A DNA stretch of 64,000 nucleotides. Source: Rubrobacter marinus (GTDB taxonomy: Bacteria > Actinomycetota > Rubrobacteria > Rubrobacterales > Rubrobacteraceae). The notes beneath the pieces were generated by a model. It was not told where the DNA came from. It saw nothing but the letters and a program-made list of their open reading frames with translations, and searched no databases. Position 1 is the stretch's first letter, and each line of letters opens with the position of its first letter. The stretch spans positions 62,001 to 126,000 of the forward strand of contig NZ_CP045122.1 of NCBI RefSeq assembly GCF_011492965.1, written 5' to 3'. Below, one piece after another: positions 43,519 to 54,001 of the stretch. A program made the position numbers and the translations under genes.

Positions 43519-44492
43519 CGGTCCTCCGGCGCGGGCATCCAGACCGTCACACTGGTCCCCGCGCCCGGCGCGGACGAGACCCTGAGCGCCCCGCCGGCCA
43601 TGAGGGCGCGCTCCTCCATGATGGCGAGGCCGTAGTGGTCCTCCCCGCGCACCGCTCCCGGATCGAACCCGCGGCCACGATCGGTCACCTCGAGCTCCGT
43701 CCCTTTGCCTCTTCTCTTCACCGTGACCACCGCGTGCTCGGCGCCGCCGTGCCTCTGGGCGTTGGTCAACGCCTCCTTGACGATCGCGACGAGCTGGCCC
43801 TTCACGGCGGCGGGTACACGGGCGTCCTCCGAAACCCTGCAAGTAACGCGGATCTTCAGGCGCTCGGCGGTCTCCCGGGCGGCGCGGCGCATTGCCTCGC
43901 CGAAGTCCTCCCCGTCGGCCTGCCGCTTCAGGTCTGAGATCACGGACCTGACGTGGCCGTGCGTCGCGCGCACGTCCTCCCTCACCGCCGCGAGCTCCTG
44001 GGTCGCCCCCCCACGGTCACCGGCTGCCACAAGTCCACTTACCTCGTCGAGCCTCACGGTCAGGTAGAACAGCGCCTGGGCGACGCTGTCGTGCATCTCC
44101 CGTCCTAAACGCTGTCGCTCGACCAGCACGGCGGCCTCCTCACGGGCCCGAGCTGCCGTGAGGGCGGCTCCGGCGACCATCCCGGAGAAGATGCGCGTGA
44201 AGCCGTAGGTGACTCCGCCCACGACGAGGGCCCCAAGCAGGTTCCCCGGCCAGCCGTGGCCCAGCCACGGGGGAAGCACGGGCGCCAGCCACTGGTGGCG
44301 CATAAACTCGAAAATTCCTATGGCCAACGTGGGCAGCAAGATCGCGAGCCACCGGACACGGCCAAGATCCGGTATGCCCTCCACGGGCCCTGAATCCTTT
44401 ACGGTGTGCTCTGCTTGCGTACTCGCCCCTTTCGCCGTCCCATAAAGCCGCGGAGTGCCGGGAAGCCGGCTGCTCTCATGATCCCAGATCAC
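43515..44492 (-). CDS. NarX/DegS-type (HisKA_3) sensor histidine kinase
   Basis: 325 residues from GTG 44492; a later GTG (about residue 31) is possible. Two helices (about 47-65 and 82-108) with a short outer loop W-L-A-P-V-L-P-P-W-L-G-H-G, HisKA_3 box L-G-R-E-M-H-D-S-V-A-Q-A-L (His about 133), coiled segment, then the HATPase N-box E-A-L-T-N-A-Q-R-H-G and G-box D-R-G-R-G-F-D-P. Cognate of the overlapping response regulator. With so small a sensor region it may sense a membrane signal or need a partner. Confidence 0.9.
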   Translation of the reverse strand: MIWDHESSRLPGTPRLYGTAKGASTQAEHTVKDSGPVEGIPDLGRVRWLAILLPTLAIGIFEFMRHQWLAPVLPPWLGHGWPGNLLGALVVGGVTYGFTRIFSGMVAGAALTAARAREEAAVLVERQRLGREMHDSVAQALFYLTVRLDEVSGLVAAGDRGGATQELAAVREDVRATHGHVRSVISDLKRQADGEDFGEAMRRAARETAERLKIRVTCRVSEDARVPAAVKGQLVAIVKEALTNAQRHGGAEHAVVTVKRRGKGTELEVTDRGRGFDPGAVRGEDHYGLAIMEERALMAGGALRVSSAPGAGTSVTVWMPAPEDR

Positions 44493-44713
44493 TTCGGCGG
44501 CGTCACCGAAGTGGAAGAACCCGGGGCACGCCGCGTAAGGCCGGCGTACCGGTCACCCGACGCCTTCGAGGCCACCGGAAGCCGTTGCGCTTGCGACCAT
44601 CCAACCTCGGCATGGCCCCGCGTTTGCCGGCGCCACCCGAAGGCTAGACGGGGCCCGGCGGCCGCCTCGCCGACCGCGGGCCGGGGAGGGCTTCGAGAGC
44701 GTCGAAGAACCGC

Positions 44714-45340
44714 TCAGTGCCCGCCGTGGTCTCCGGCTTCGGACGAGCCGGGCTCGAGGTCTAGGGCGACCGGCGTTCCGCCCCCGAAGCTCAGCTTCAG
44801 CCCCTTCGCCTCCTCCGGAACCTGGAAGATCATGGTTCCGGAGACCGCGCTCCCTTGCGGGACCGTACCCGGCTCGAGCTCGCCGCGCAGCGGTTTCGTC
44901 TCCTTCGTCCCCTCCCCGGTGGCCCTGAAACGGTCCACGGAGTAGTCCAACCCGGCGCTTCCCTGTCCCACGAGGGTAAAGTCCACGCTGAAACGGCGGT
45001 AGCCTTTGGGGGTCATGTCCGACACCATCCCCGACATGTTCATCCCTTTCTTGGCGAACTTGTCCATCTGCATCGGCGCCATGTGCTCGGGCGTGACCCC
45101 ATCCACGCGCATGAGCCCCCCCGGGACCTCCACGTCCTCCCCCACGCTCGCCGGAGCCGGGCCCGCCGCCAAGGAGGAGGAGAAGCCCCAGACGCCGAAG
45201 GCCAAGGCGGCGACGGTGGCGAGCACGAGGAGCGCGCCGCCGATCGACCGCGGGCGGCGTCGGGCGCCGCCCGGCTCGGGGACGTCGGCGGCAGCCTCGC
45301 GGTCTTTGGGGGTTTCGGTAGGAAGTTGCGTTAGCGGCAT
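44714..45340 (-). CDS. Membrane-anchored extracytoplasmic protein with Met-rich loop
   Basis: 208 residues, not a family I can name with confidence. Cytoplasmic Arg-rich start, one helix (about 34-56), then a beta-rich domain. The notable segment is M-A-P-M-Q-M-D-K-F-A-K-K-G-M-N-M-S-G-M (about 86-104), a plausible Cu(I)-binding stretch; later V-S-G-T-M-I-F-Q-V-P-E-E-A resembles DUF4352-type domains. Ends G-D-H-G-G-H. Its upstream region carries the 44-bp repeat shared with the giant oxidase, so the two are probably co-regulated. Confidence 0.7.
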   Translation of the reverse strand: MPLTQLPTETPKDREAAADVPEPGGARRRPRSIGGALLVLATVAALAFGVWGFSSSLAAGPAPASVGEDVEVPGGLMRVDGVTPEHMAPMQMDKFAKKGMNMSGMVSDMTPKGYRRFSVDFTLVGQGSAGLDYSVDRFRATGEGTKETKPLRGELEPGTVPQGSAVSGTMIFQVPEEAKGLKLSFGGGTPVALDLEPGSSEAGDHGGH

Positions 45341-45410
45341 GTGGCACGTGCCTTTCGTCGAGCGGGCGCTGCGGCTTACGACCCGAATGATGGCCCGGCG
45401 CGCCTCGGCC

Positions 45411-45454
45411 GCCCTCGCGCAGATGGGCGAACTTTGCCTAGCCCATCTGGGGTA
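45411..45454 (-). repeat. 44-bp regulatory repeat, copy 1
   Basis: About 87% identical (38 of 44 by eye) to 51676-51719. Contains TAGCCCATCTGGGGTA and, inverted within the unit, AGATGGGC / GCCCATCT. It lies about 70 bp upstream of the 44714-45340 gene on the minus strand, so it is likely a promoter/operator module copied between two loci. Confidence 0.6.
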
Positions 45455-45492
45455 GCCGGACGGCGCACGAAGGCAGAAGCCCGTCTACGCGG

Positions 45493-45527
45493 AAGGGGGC
45501 TCCGTCCGGTACGGACGGAGCCCCCTT
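45493..45527 (-). terminator. Terminator of the giant multicopper oxidase gene
   Basis: Perfect 16-bp inverted repeat AAGGGGGCTCCGTCCG / CGGACGGAGCCCCCTT with a 3-base loop, 15 bp after the oxidase stop codon. Confidence 0.7.
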
Positions 45528-45542
45528 CGGGGCGGTGGTTCG

Positions 45543-48500
45543 TTACCTCACGACCTTGAAGGTCTTTATCGGGCTCGTGTTGGCCGCGTAGTTGGCGTTG
45601 CCGGGGAAGGCGACGCTGACCGTGTAGGTCCCGACGGCGGTCGGCTTGTAGGAGAAGTTGTACTTCGAGCCGCTCAGGGGGACGACCTTGGCGTTCACGA
45701 CCGTCGTCGTGCCGCGCTTGATGGTGACCTTCACGGAGCCCGTGGTGTTCGGCGTGACCGCGCCCGTGACGGGCCGCGACTGGCCGAGCTTGAGGGCCGT
45801 CGTCGCCGTGGTGTTGGAGACCGCGGCCTTCACCCCGACCGCCTTGACCGGGCTCTGGGAGGCCTCGTACCCGACCCTCGGGTCGCCCGCGAAGCGCACC
45901 CGGTACTCGGTGTTCTTCTGGGGGACGATGTCGGCGAAGCTGTAGGCGCCGCCGGCGGCGGTGTCGGCGCGCTTCACCTCGGAGAAGGCCGCGGCGCCGG
46001 CCGGCTTGTGCTCGAGGATGACCTGCCTGCCCACGACCGCGTCCTGGCCGCGCATGAGCTTGCCGGAGAGCGTGATGGCCTTGCCGCTGTCCACCGTAGC
46101 GGGGGCGCTCAGGCCGAGGCTGGTTGCGGAGGCGGCGATCTCGAGCGGGAGGATCGGGTGGTTCCCGTTGGCCCGCGGGTCGTCCACGTCCCTGAGCTGC
46201 GTCGGGTCGAGGGCGCCGGAGGCCGGGTTCGGGTAGACCCGCATGATGCCCCAGAGGCCGCCCCACAAGTGCCAGCCGTTGCTGCTGGTGCCGTAGCTGT
46301 AGTCGCCGACGGCTCGGCCCGGGCCGCCCGCGCTGCCGAGCTTGAGGTTGAAGGTGCTCCCCACGCTGATGCCGCCCTGGGTGCCGATCCGGTTGGAGTT
46401 CGGGTCGTCGGGGTGGGACATCCAGGAGTGCCCGGAGACCTGGAAGGTGTTCTGGCGCGGCTTGTCGGAGCCCTGCAGGACCCGCATCCTCACCTTGTCG
46501 CCGGCGAAGGCCCGGAAGATCGGGGTGTCGGGGTCGCCGTGGGCCTTGGAGTTGAAGACGTTCGCCATCTTCTGCCCGTCCATGCCCGTCTCGGGGATGT
46601 CCCCGATGCGGTTGACGAACGGGGCGTTGCGGTAGTTGAAGCCCTTTTCGCCCTGGTCCTCGGCATCCATCGGCTCGCCGTCGGGCTCCTCGGGGGTCGG
46701 CGGGTGATCCAGCGGGTCCTCGATGATCGCCCCTTGGGCGTTGCGGAGGTTCAGGCCGTCCTGGAAGAAGGTCGTGAACTCGCGGAAGTCGTTCCCCTCG
46801 CCGGGCACCCGGATGTCGGCGGAGGCCCCGCTCTTTACCTCCTCGCCCGTTTTCGGGTCGTGGTAGGTCGCGCCCTTGGGCTCTATGTTCAGGCCGGCGA
46901 AGAGGCCGTGGTGGCGATGCCCCTGACGTCGCCGAAGTCGGTGAGGTTCGTAGCCCCGAGCTCGCCCTGCCCGGGTCGTCGGCGTACCAGCGGTAGAGCC
47001 TGGACTCGCCCGGCCCCACGGTCTGGTCGCGGTTGTAGCCCGCGGCGGTGCCGTCCGAGCCGCGCACGTCGTACTTCACGAGCTGCGGATGCAAGGAGAC
47101 CCTGAGCCCGAGGGGGTGCCGGTGGCCGGCTCGGTGGGCAGCGTGGGATCGCCGTCCGTTCCGGCGTTGCCGTGCTCCGCGAGGAAGCGGTTCGTCAGCT
47201 TGTTGGTCAGGCGCGTCTCGATGCAGTCGCCCTCGTTGGCGCGAAGGACCAGGGGCTCGGGCTTCTTGGCGCCGCTTCGGATCGCGGCCTCGTCCTCGGC
47301 AAGGGCGTAGATCAGGCCGTAGGGGTCGTGGTCGCCCTCTTTGTTGTACTCGATCCTGGCCTCCATCGCCACGACGTTGAACTTCCTGGTCGGGGCTCCG
47401 GGCTCGCACGGCGTGCCGGGGGAGTTCGCCTCGGGCGGGGCCAAAGCACCCGAGCCGCCCGCGGGCTCGCCCTCGTTCGCAGGGACCGTCGCGGTGGGGG
47501 CGGCCGGGTCGGTGGCCTCTGTCGGCGAGGCGTTGTCCGGGAGGGGCTTGAGCGACGGGACCTGCTTGCCGCGGGCCCTCAAAAGGCCCCACACGCCCAG
47601 GTACAAATCATCCGTCGAGGTGGTCGAGTAGAGGTAGTCGCCGGCGCACGTGGCGTCGTTCGCGCCGCACTCCATCTTCGGCACCTTCATGTTGAACGCC
47701 TCGGAGATCCCCAGAGCCTGCGAACTCACGAGGGAGGACTCGGGGTCGTCGGGCTGCTGGCGCCAGCGCATGCCGTTGATGGCGAAGACGTGCTGCTCCT
47801 CCTGGGAGCCCTGGATCAGTCGCACCTGCACCGGGTCCTCGGAGTAGGCCTCGAGGAGCGGCGTCATCGGATCGCCGAAGACGGAGGAGCTGAAGGCGTG
47901 GGCGGGGTCGACCGATCGTCCGTTCTTCTCCTGCCGGAGCCTGAGCGGGGCGTTGCGGTAGTTTATGGCCATGACGCCAGGGTCGGCGTCGGAGAACGCC
48001 TCCGCCTCCGCCGGCGGGTTGACGGTGTCCGCGGGGTTCTTCGGATCCCCGCCCTTCTTCGTCAGGGTGACGAAGTCCTGAACCGCGAGGCCGAACTCGC
48101 GGAAGTCGTCCTTGGGACCCGGGCCGATGATATCCATCGCCGTTCCCGCTGCGTCCCCGGTGCAGGCGTCGCCGCACCGCGGGGCGCCGGGGGTCGAGCC
48201 GTTGCCGGGCTGGTAGAACTCGCCGGTCCGTGGGTTCCTGAAGTCCATGCCCTGCTTCTCGACGACGAGGGCGTTGAAGTAGCCGCGCCCCTGGTCGAGC
48301 GTGGGGAAGTGGTGGTCGTGGGCGAAAACGGTCCGAAGCTCGGTATCCGCGTACCAGCGCTCGGAAATCGTCTGCCCGGGGGCGAGCCCGCTGGAGGTCG
48401 TCTCCGGGTCGGCCTCGGGGTCGGTCTCGGCCGGCAGCGGTATCCTGCACCCACCCCAGTCGCAGGACTGCTTGCCGGCCAGGACGTCCTTCTGGAAGTC

Positions 48501-51500
48501 GGCCTGCTCCTTGGTGAAGGCGGCCTGCTGGTAGTTCCAGCCGTTGGAGGCGCCGTCGGAGGCCAGTACGTCGAACTTGACGAGGTGGATGTGGCCGCCG
48601 ACCATGTTGGCCTGGTTCAGCCTGACGAAGGCGTCGTTTCCGACCCAGTTGGGAAGCCTGTTGGTCAGGTTGTAGTTTATGCAGTCGCCGGCGTTCACCC
48701 GGATAAACAGGGGCTCGGGCTTCTTCCTGCCGGCGAGGATGTCGTCCACGTCCTTGTCGAGGACGACCACGCGCCCCTGCGTGTCGTGCTCTCCCGCCTC
48801 GTTGTAGACGACGTCGGTCTGGATGATCGAGACGTTGTACGTCACCTCGCGCGAGCCCGACGGGCAGGGGTTCTTGAACGGCGCTCCGGGCAGGGCGTTC
48901 GCCGGCGTGTCCGGGTTGCCGGTGTAGTTCAGGTTCTGGACCTTCTCTTCGGTCCGGACCTTCTCGAGGAGCTCCGTCCTCACGGCCGCCTTCTGGGGGT
49001 CTTCGGGGGCCGCGGCGTCGGGATCGAGCGCGACGCCGGCGACGGCGCGTGCGGCGGGCTTGAGGTCCTCGCGCTCGATGGTGGCCGGATCGTCCTTGGC
49101 GAAGTCCTCGCGGATCGGGGTGGCGGGATCGTCCGGCTGGCCGCTCGAGACCGTCTCGCTGATGCTGCCCGGGGGCTGGGGCGCCCTCCAGCCGACCTTG
49201 CCGGGGATGAAGCGCGGGTAACCGGGGTTATCCGGGGTCGCCTGCGGCGCGTAGGGTCTGCCCGTCTCGGGGTTCGCCCCCTGGCGGTCGGGGAGCTGCT
49301 TGAGGGGCTTTACGTTTATGCCGTCGGGGTTCTTGTTCTTGCCGTCCTCGTAGACGTCGTGGACGCGGAAGAGGGACCAGAAGCCGTCGGCGAAGTGCGG
49401 GTAGAGGTGGCAGTGGAAGATCGAGTCCCCGAAGGTGCCCGGCTTGGAGCCCGCCCCGCCGATGAGGTCGGCGGTGAAGGTCTCGCCGGGACCGTAGGTC
49501 TGGGAGTCTATGGCGGTGGAGTCCTCGTCGTTCGGCTCGGCCTTCCACTGGTGGGCGTGCATGTGGAAGACGTGGGTCTCCTTGACGCCGGCGTGGACAA
49601 AACGGACCTTGCTCGGATCGCCCGGGTAGGAGCGGACGACGTTGGAGACGTAGCAGGAGGCCGAGTTGAAGCCCGGCTTGTCCAGCCCGCAGTCCTCGTC
49701 GTTGGTCCTCTGGGCGTTGGGCAGCCACGGTCCCTCGCCGCTGGCGAGCTTCACGAGCGCCGGGTCGCCGTAGACCCAGCTGGAGAGCGACGTCTCCTCG
49801 CCGACGGCATCGGGGGCGGCCTGTTCGGCCCCGCCCTCGCCCGCGGGGTTCGTCCCCACGCGGTTCTTGTCCGGCTCGGCGCCGTAGTTGAACCCGAAGC
49901 CGAAGCCGCCGGGGAGCTCGTCCTGGGAGATCTGCATGGTCTCGCGGAAGGCCTTGCCGCCCGGGGAGATGATGTCGGCGTCCACGTAGAGGTCGCCGCT
50001 CACGTCGTTGGTCTCGGTGTAGAGCTCCTTTCCGCTGACCGGGTCTCTGTAGGTCGAACCTTGGGGCTCGACGGCGAGGACGCCGTAGAGGCCGTGGGCG
50101 ACGCTGCCGCTGTTCGCCTCGGAGCCGGCCGTGGCGCCCTGGTCGCGGAAGACGTAGGAGCCCTCCTGCTCGGGGGCCTTCCAGTAGTAGGTGATCTTGT
50201 TGTCCTGCTTCGGCGTCGCCGGGTCGTCTTCGTTGGGGACGGTCGTGTCGTCGTTGTAGCCGACGGCGCCGCCGTCGGAGGTCTGGGCGTCGTAGGACGG
50301 CCCGAAGGCCTTCATGGACGCGCGGGGGTCGTTGGGCAGCCCGTCGCCCCCGACCTCGGCCAGCTCGTTCGTGAACTCGACCTTGACGCACTCGCCGACG
50401 TTGGCCCGGATGACCAAAGGCCGCGGCCTCAGCCGGCGGTTGCCCGCCGGGTCCTGGGAGGGGTCGGCGGCGAGCGGCTTGCTCCAGTTCTTGACTGCCT
50501 CCTTGTCGCCCTGCAGCACGTACATCTGGCCGTGCGGGTCGACGTTGCCCCAGCGGTTGAAGGGGATCCTCACGTTGACCGCGGCCACGTCGTAGGACCG
50601 GTCGTAGGAGGCGGAGGAGCAAGAGGGGGAAGCTTGGGCCTCGGCCTCTGAGGAGAGGGCGTATCCGAAGACCGTCGGGCCCGCGAGGACCGCGAGGCCG
50701 ACCGCAACCCCGCCGACGGCCGTCATGGCTCGAGGACGCCAGAAATGGAGAGCCTTCGGCTCCTCCCACGGCGTCCCGCGGAGCGTTGCGACCCCGAGGA
50801 GCAGGAGCAAGGCCGCGCCGAGCGTCACGCCGGCGTCGCGGCCGGCCTCCAAGAGGAAGGAGCCCGCCGCGGAGTGCTCGGCGGCGAGACCGTTCGCCGG
50901 CGCGCTCGCGAGCGCGTAGGCGGTGGCCGCAACGAGCGCCCAGGTGTAGCGGGACCAGAAGCTCGCTTCGGTCCTTCGCTCACCGCCGCCGAAGAGGGCG
51001 AAGAGCCACCGGGCGAGGGGCGTAGAGAGCCAGGCCACGAGGACCGAGAGGGGGACCGCTGGGCCGGAGCCTAGCAGCCAGGCGAGCACCGAGTCGACCT
51101 CGTGGCCGCCATGCGCCGGACCCCGAAGCAGATGCAGGGCCAGCCCGACCCCGAACGCCTGCAGGACGCCCAGAGCCAGGTAAGTCCTGGCCTTTGAGAA
51201 CGCCCCCGAGAGCGCCACGAGCGCGATGATGAGGCCGAGCTCGGCGCCGGTCGCGAGGAGGTCCGGAAGGCCCACCTCCTCCACCATCCCGGCGTGCGGG
51301 CCGAAGAAGGGGATACCGACCGTACGCGTCACGGCGTAGAAGGAGACGAGCACGAGGTTGACCCCGATCCCCGCCAGAAAGAGCGGCCGCGCGGGCCAGC
51401 GCAACAGGGCAAGGCCGAAGAGCCCCTGAGCGGTGGCGGCGGCCAGGAAGAAGGCCCCGTAGCCCCACCACTCGGCGAGGTGGTGAGGGACCATCCACAG

Positions 51501-51611
51501 GTGAACGAAGGCTGCCACGAGCGACGAGACCGCGGCGAGGTACAAGATCGGGTCGGCGGCCGATACACTGGCACCACGCTTACCGATCTCTCTGAAAATC
51601 AGTGTCGTCAC
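45543..51611 (-). pseudogene. Giant MnxG-like multicopper oxidase with N-terminal membrane domain; three frameshifts near the 3' part
   Basis: About 2,020 residues across frames. Residues 1-320: seven or so helices, the first four paralogous to the stand-alone protein at 54816-55316. Then three or more cupredoxin sections with copper motifs H-V-F-H-M-H-A-H-Q-W and F-H-C-H-L-Y-P-H-F-A-D-G-F-W (about 690 and 745), H-I-H-L-V-K-F and F-A-H-D-H-H-F-P (about 1010 and 1100), and H-H-G-L-F-A-G-L-N later. The C-terminus carries Ig-like repeats. It resembles MnxG-type oxidases of metals, exported. Breaks near 47114, 46973 and 46918; the first two need one base in a G/C run. GTG 51611 (GAGGGG upstream) preferred over 51632. 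Confidence 0.8.
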
Positions 51612-51675
51612 TTGGGTACCCCTCGCTGTCACGTTTCAACGGCCTGGGAGTATGGTGCGTCACGACGCTGAGCCC

Positions 51676-51719
51676 GCCCTCGCGCAGACGGGCGATCTTT
51701 GGTTAGCCCATATGGGCTA
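51676..51719 (-). repeat. 44-bp regulatory repeat, copy 2
   Basis: Second copy of the 45411-45454 element, here containing the perfect 16-bp palindrome TAGCCCATATGGGCTA (51704-51719). About 65 bp upstream of the giant oxidase start. The palindrome size matches NarL-family dimer sites, and a NarL-type regulator is encoded 8 kb away. Confidence 0.6.
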
Positions 51720-51863
51720 CGGGGTAGGGCAGGCAGAGGAGTAGGGGCCTAAAGCCGGATACGGGGCTCGCCGCGACGGGGAAGATCCCCGGCTCGAGGC
51801 TTCCGCGAGAAGGCCCCGACGAGAGCGAAGGACCGGAGCCTGCCGCCCCGCGCGGTCCGACCC

Positions 51864-52868
51864 TCACCGACCCCGTCGATCGACGAGCACTTCGGTGAGG
51901 GCCCGTCCCTGGGCTTCGTTCGGCGGGCGAGTTCCCAGGAGGGCGGCGACCGTCGGGGCCACGTCCACGAGCTTGGGGTTCCGGGGCGTAACACCCGGGC
52001 GGACGCCCGCTCTCGACAGGACGAGCGGAACCCGCGTCTCCCGGGTGCTGGCGTGGGCGCCGCGCGACGCGCCGCCCTCCGGCGCCTCGAGGGCGAAGCC
52101 GTAGGGCTCCTCGGCCTCGACCACGAAGTCTCCGAGCTTGTCGCTCGCGCGCAGCTCCTCGAGGTCGGACCGGTCCAGAACCTGTGCTACATGCGGAGTA
52201 TCCTCCAGGGCCGCCCGGACACGCTCCCGTCCCTTGGGCGTCGCCGCCCTCCCCAGCAGGGTGACGTCGGCGACGCGCACGGAGTTCAGGACCACGACGA
52301 CCTCGGTGTCGGCGGAGGGGGAGCGGTCGGGAAGCACGACCTCCGGGCGGTAGCCGGCTCGGGCAATGGCGGCGAGTCCCTCTGTCGCCGGACGGCTCCA
52401 CGTGGTCATGCCGTGGTCCGAGGTGAGCAGGAAGGTCGTCACCTCCCTGATGCCCGCGTCCTCCGTGGCCCGGACCAGCCGGCCGAGCTGACGGTCCATT
52501 TCGGCGAGGAGTGGCCCGGTGTTGGGGCTGTCCGCGCCCTCTTCGTGCCCGAGGCGGTCGAGGTCCGAACCGTAGACCGCGAGGAAGTCGGGGACCTTCG
52601 GCACGGTCACCGACCGGCCGCCCGAGTCCACGGGGCGGCGGTTGAGAATCTCGATAGCCGCGTCGACGCGGTTCCCGAAGCGAGCCCCCTCCTCCGACCC
52701 CGCCCCGAGAAGCAGCGCGAACGTCCACGCTGCGAGGAGGACGACCAGCAGGGAGAAGACGACGAAGAGGGCGTTAACAACGCGCTCGGGCGGCCGGACC
52801 ACCTCGAGGGCCACCAGGGCCAACGCGGCGGCTGCCAGTAAACTTGCGAGGATCAGAAACGTCAGCAC
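51864..52868 (-). CDS. Alkaline-phosphatase-superfamily protein lacking the N-terminal catalytic part
   Basis: 334 residues. Two helices at about 1-22 and 30-52 are followed directly by the middle of a type I phosphodiesterase/nucleotide-pyrophosphatase fold: D-F-L-A-V-Y-G-S-D-L-D-R-L-G-H-E-E-G (second-metal Asp and His) and L-T-S-D-H-G-M-T (metal Asp-His), ending D-V-A-P-T-V-A-A-L-L-G-T-R. The usual N-terminal segment with the first metal Asp and the Thr/Ser nucleophile is missing, replaced by the membrane helices. Activity is therefore doubtful unless another protein supplies it. Lies 40 bp after the CDF gene on the same strand. Confidence 0.7.
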   Translation of the reverse strand: MLTFLILASLLAAAALALVALEVVRPPERVVNALFVVFSLLVVLLAAWTFALLLGAGSEEGARFGNRVDAAIEILNRRPVDSGGRSVTVPKVPDFLAVYGSDLDRLGHEEGADSPNTGPLLAEMDRQLGRLVRATEDAGIREVTTFLLTSDHGMTTWSRPATEGLAAIARAGYRPEVVLPDRSPSADTEVVVVLNSVRVADVTLLGRAATPKGRERVRAALEDTPHVAQVLDRSDLEELRASDKLGDFVVEAEEPYGFALEAPEGGASRGAHASTRETRVPLVLSRAGVRPGVTPRNPKLVDVAPTVAALLGTRPPNEAQGRALTEVLVDRRGR

Positions 52869-52908
52869 GACCTTCTCTCGCTCCCCTCCTCTCGCGAACC
52901 CCGACGGC

Positions 52909-53907
52909 TCACCGTGCGTCCCGTTTCTTTATCTCGGGGAGGAACTTGAGACGCCGTCCTTCCCCCTCGGCCTCGTGGTCGCCGACGTGGTCCACCTGAA
53001 GCGTGGTGTGCTCTAAGCCGAACTCCCGGTAGAGCACCTTCTCGACCTCGCGGCGCCTCTCGTGGCAGTCCTCGTTCTGGCCGACGAGGACGTGGGCGGC
53101 AAGGGCCGGGAAGCCCGATGTGATCTCCCAGACGTGCAGGTCGTGGACCTCCTCGACGCCCTCCACCCCGACCATCTTCCGGCCGACCTCGTTCACGTCG
53201 ACGCTGCGCGGGGCGCCCTCGAGCAGGACGCTCGTCGAGTCGCGGAGGAGCTTCCAGGAGGAGCCCAGGACGAGTACTGCGATGAGGACGCTGATGATGG
53301 GGTCGGCGTAGCTCCATCCGGTGAAGATGATGATCAGGGAGGCAGCGATGGCGCCGACAGAGCCCATCACGTCGGCCATCACATGGCGCAAAGCCCCCTG
53401 TACGTTGAGGCTCTCGCCTCCCGAGCGCGAGAGGATCACCGCCCCCGCGACGTTCACCAGGAGCCCGAGGACGGCGATGAGGAGCATCCAGCCCCCGAGG
53501 ATCTCCGGGGGGTCGGAGAAGCGCCTTATCGCCTCGTAGAAGATCCAGATCGAGATCGCCACGAGCGTGACGCCGTTGGCGAGGGCGGCGAGGATTTCGG
53601 CGCGCTTGTAGCCGAAGGAGCGGTTGGGAGTGGCGGGCCTGCCCGCGATCCACACAGCGAACAGGGCGAGCCCCAAGGAGGCCGAGTCGGAGGCCATGTG
53701 CCCGGCGTCCGCGAGCAGCGCGAGGGAGCCCGTGATCAGGCCGCCGACCACCTCCGCGGCGACGAAGGAGGTCGTCAGGGCGAAGACGACCGCCAGGGCC
53801 TTGCGATCCGCCCCGTGCCCGTGCGAGTGGCCGGCCCCACCGTGGTCGTGGCCGCTGTGGTGATTGTCATCATGGGAGTGTCCGTGCCCCCCGTGCGAAT
53901 GTGCCAT
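52909..53907 (-). CDS. CzcD-like cation diffusion facilitator
   Basis: 332 residues. Very His-rich N-terminus (H-S-H-G-G-H-G-H-S-H...H-G-H-G), six helices, metal-site motifs H-M-A-S-D (helix II, about 72) and H-V-M-A-D (helix V, about 175), a C-terminal cytoplasmic domain with V-H-D-L-H-V-W-E-I-T-S-G and H-T-T-L-Q-V-D-H. The motifs match the CzcD/ZitB branch, which exports Zn and related divalent metals. Second CDF in the window, only distantly similar to the first. Confidence 0.93.
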   Translation of the reverse strand: MAHSHGGHGHSHDDNHHSGHDHGGAGHSHGHGADRKALAVVFALTTSFVAAEVVGGLITGSLALLADAGHMASDSASLGLALFAVWIAGRPATPNRSFGYKRAEILAALANGVTLVAISIWIFYEAIRRFSDPPEILGGWMLLIAVLGLLVNVAGAVILSRSGGESLNVQGALRHVMADVMGSVGAIAASLIIIFTGWSYADPIISVLIAVLVLGSSWKLLRDSTSVLLEGAPRSVDVNEVGRKMVGVEGVEEVHDLHVWEITSGFPALAAHVLVGQNEDCHERRREVEKVLYREFGLEHTTLQVDHVGDHEAEGEGRRLKFLPEIKKRDAR

Positions 53908-54001
53908 GTCTCCGAAGCCTTCCTTCCGTTCGGTCCTGCTTTCGCTTCGTCTCGTGGAGGTTGTCGCCGATTGTGGCCTGCCCTAAGGGGGGCTCACGTC
54001 G

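Noticed and set aside
47172..50651. 1,159-codon open frame on the plus strand opposite the giant oxidase
   Set aside because: Val/Asp/Arg/Gly-skewed composition, no motifs, no ribosome site; antisense shadow typical of GC-rich genes.
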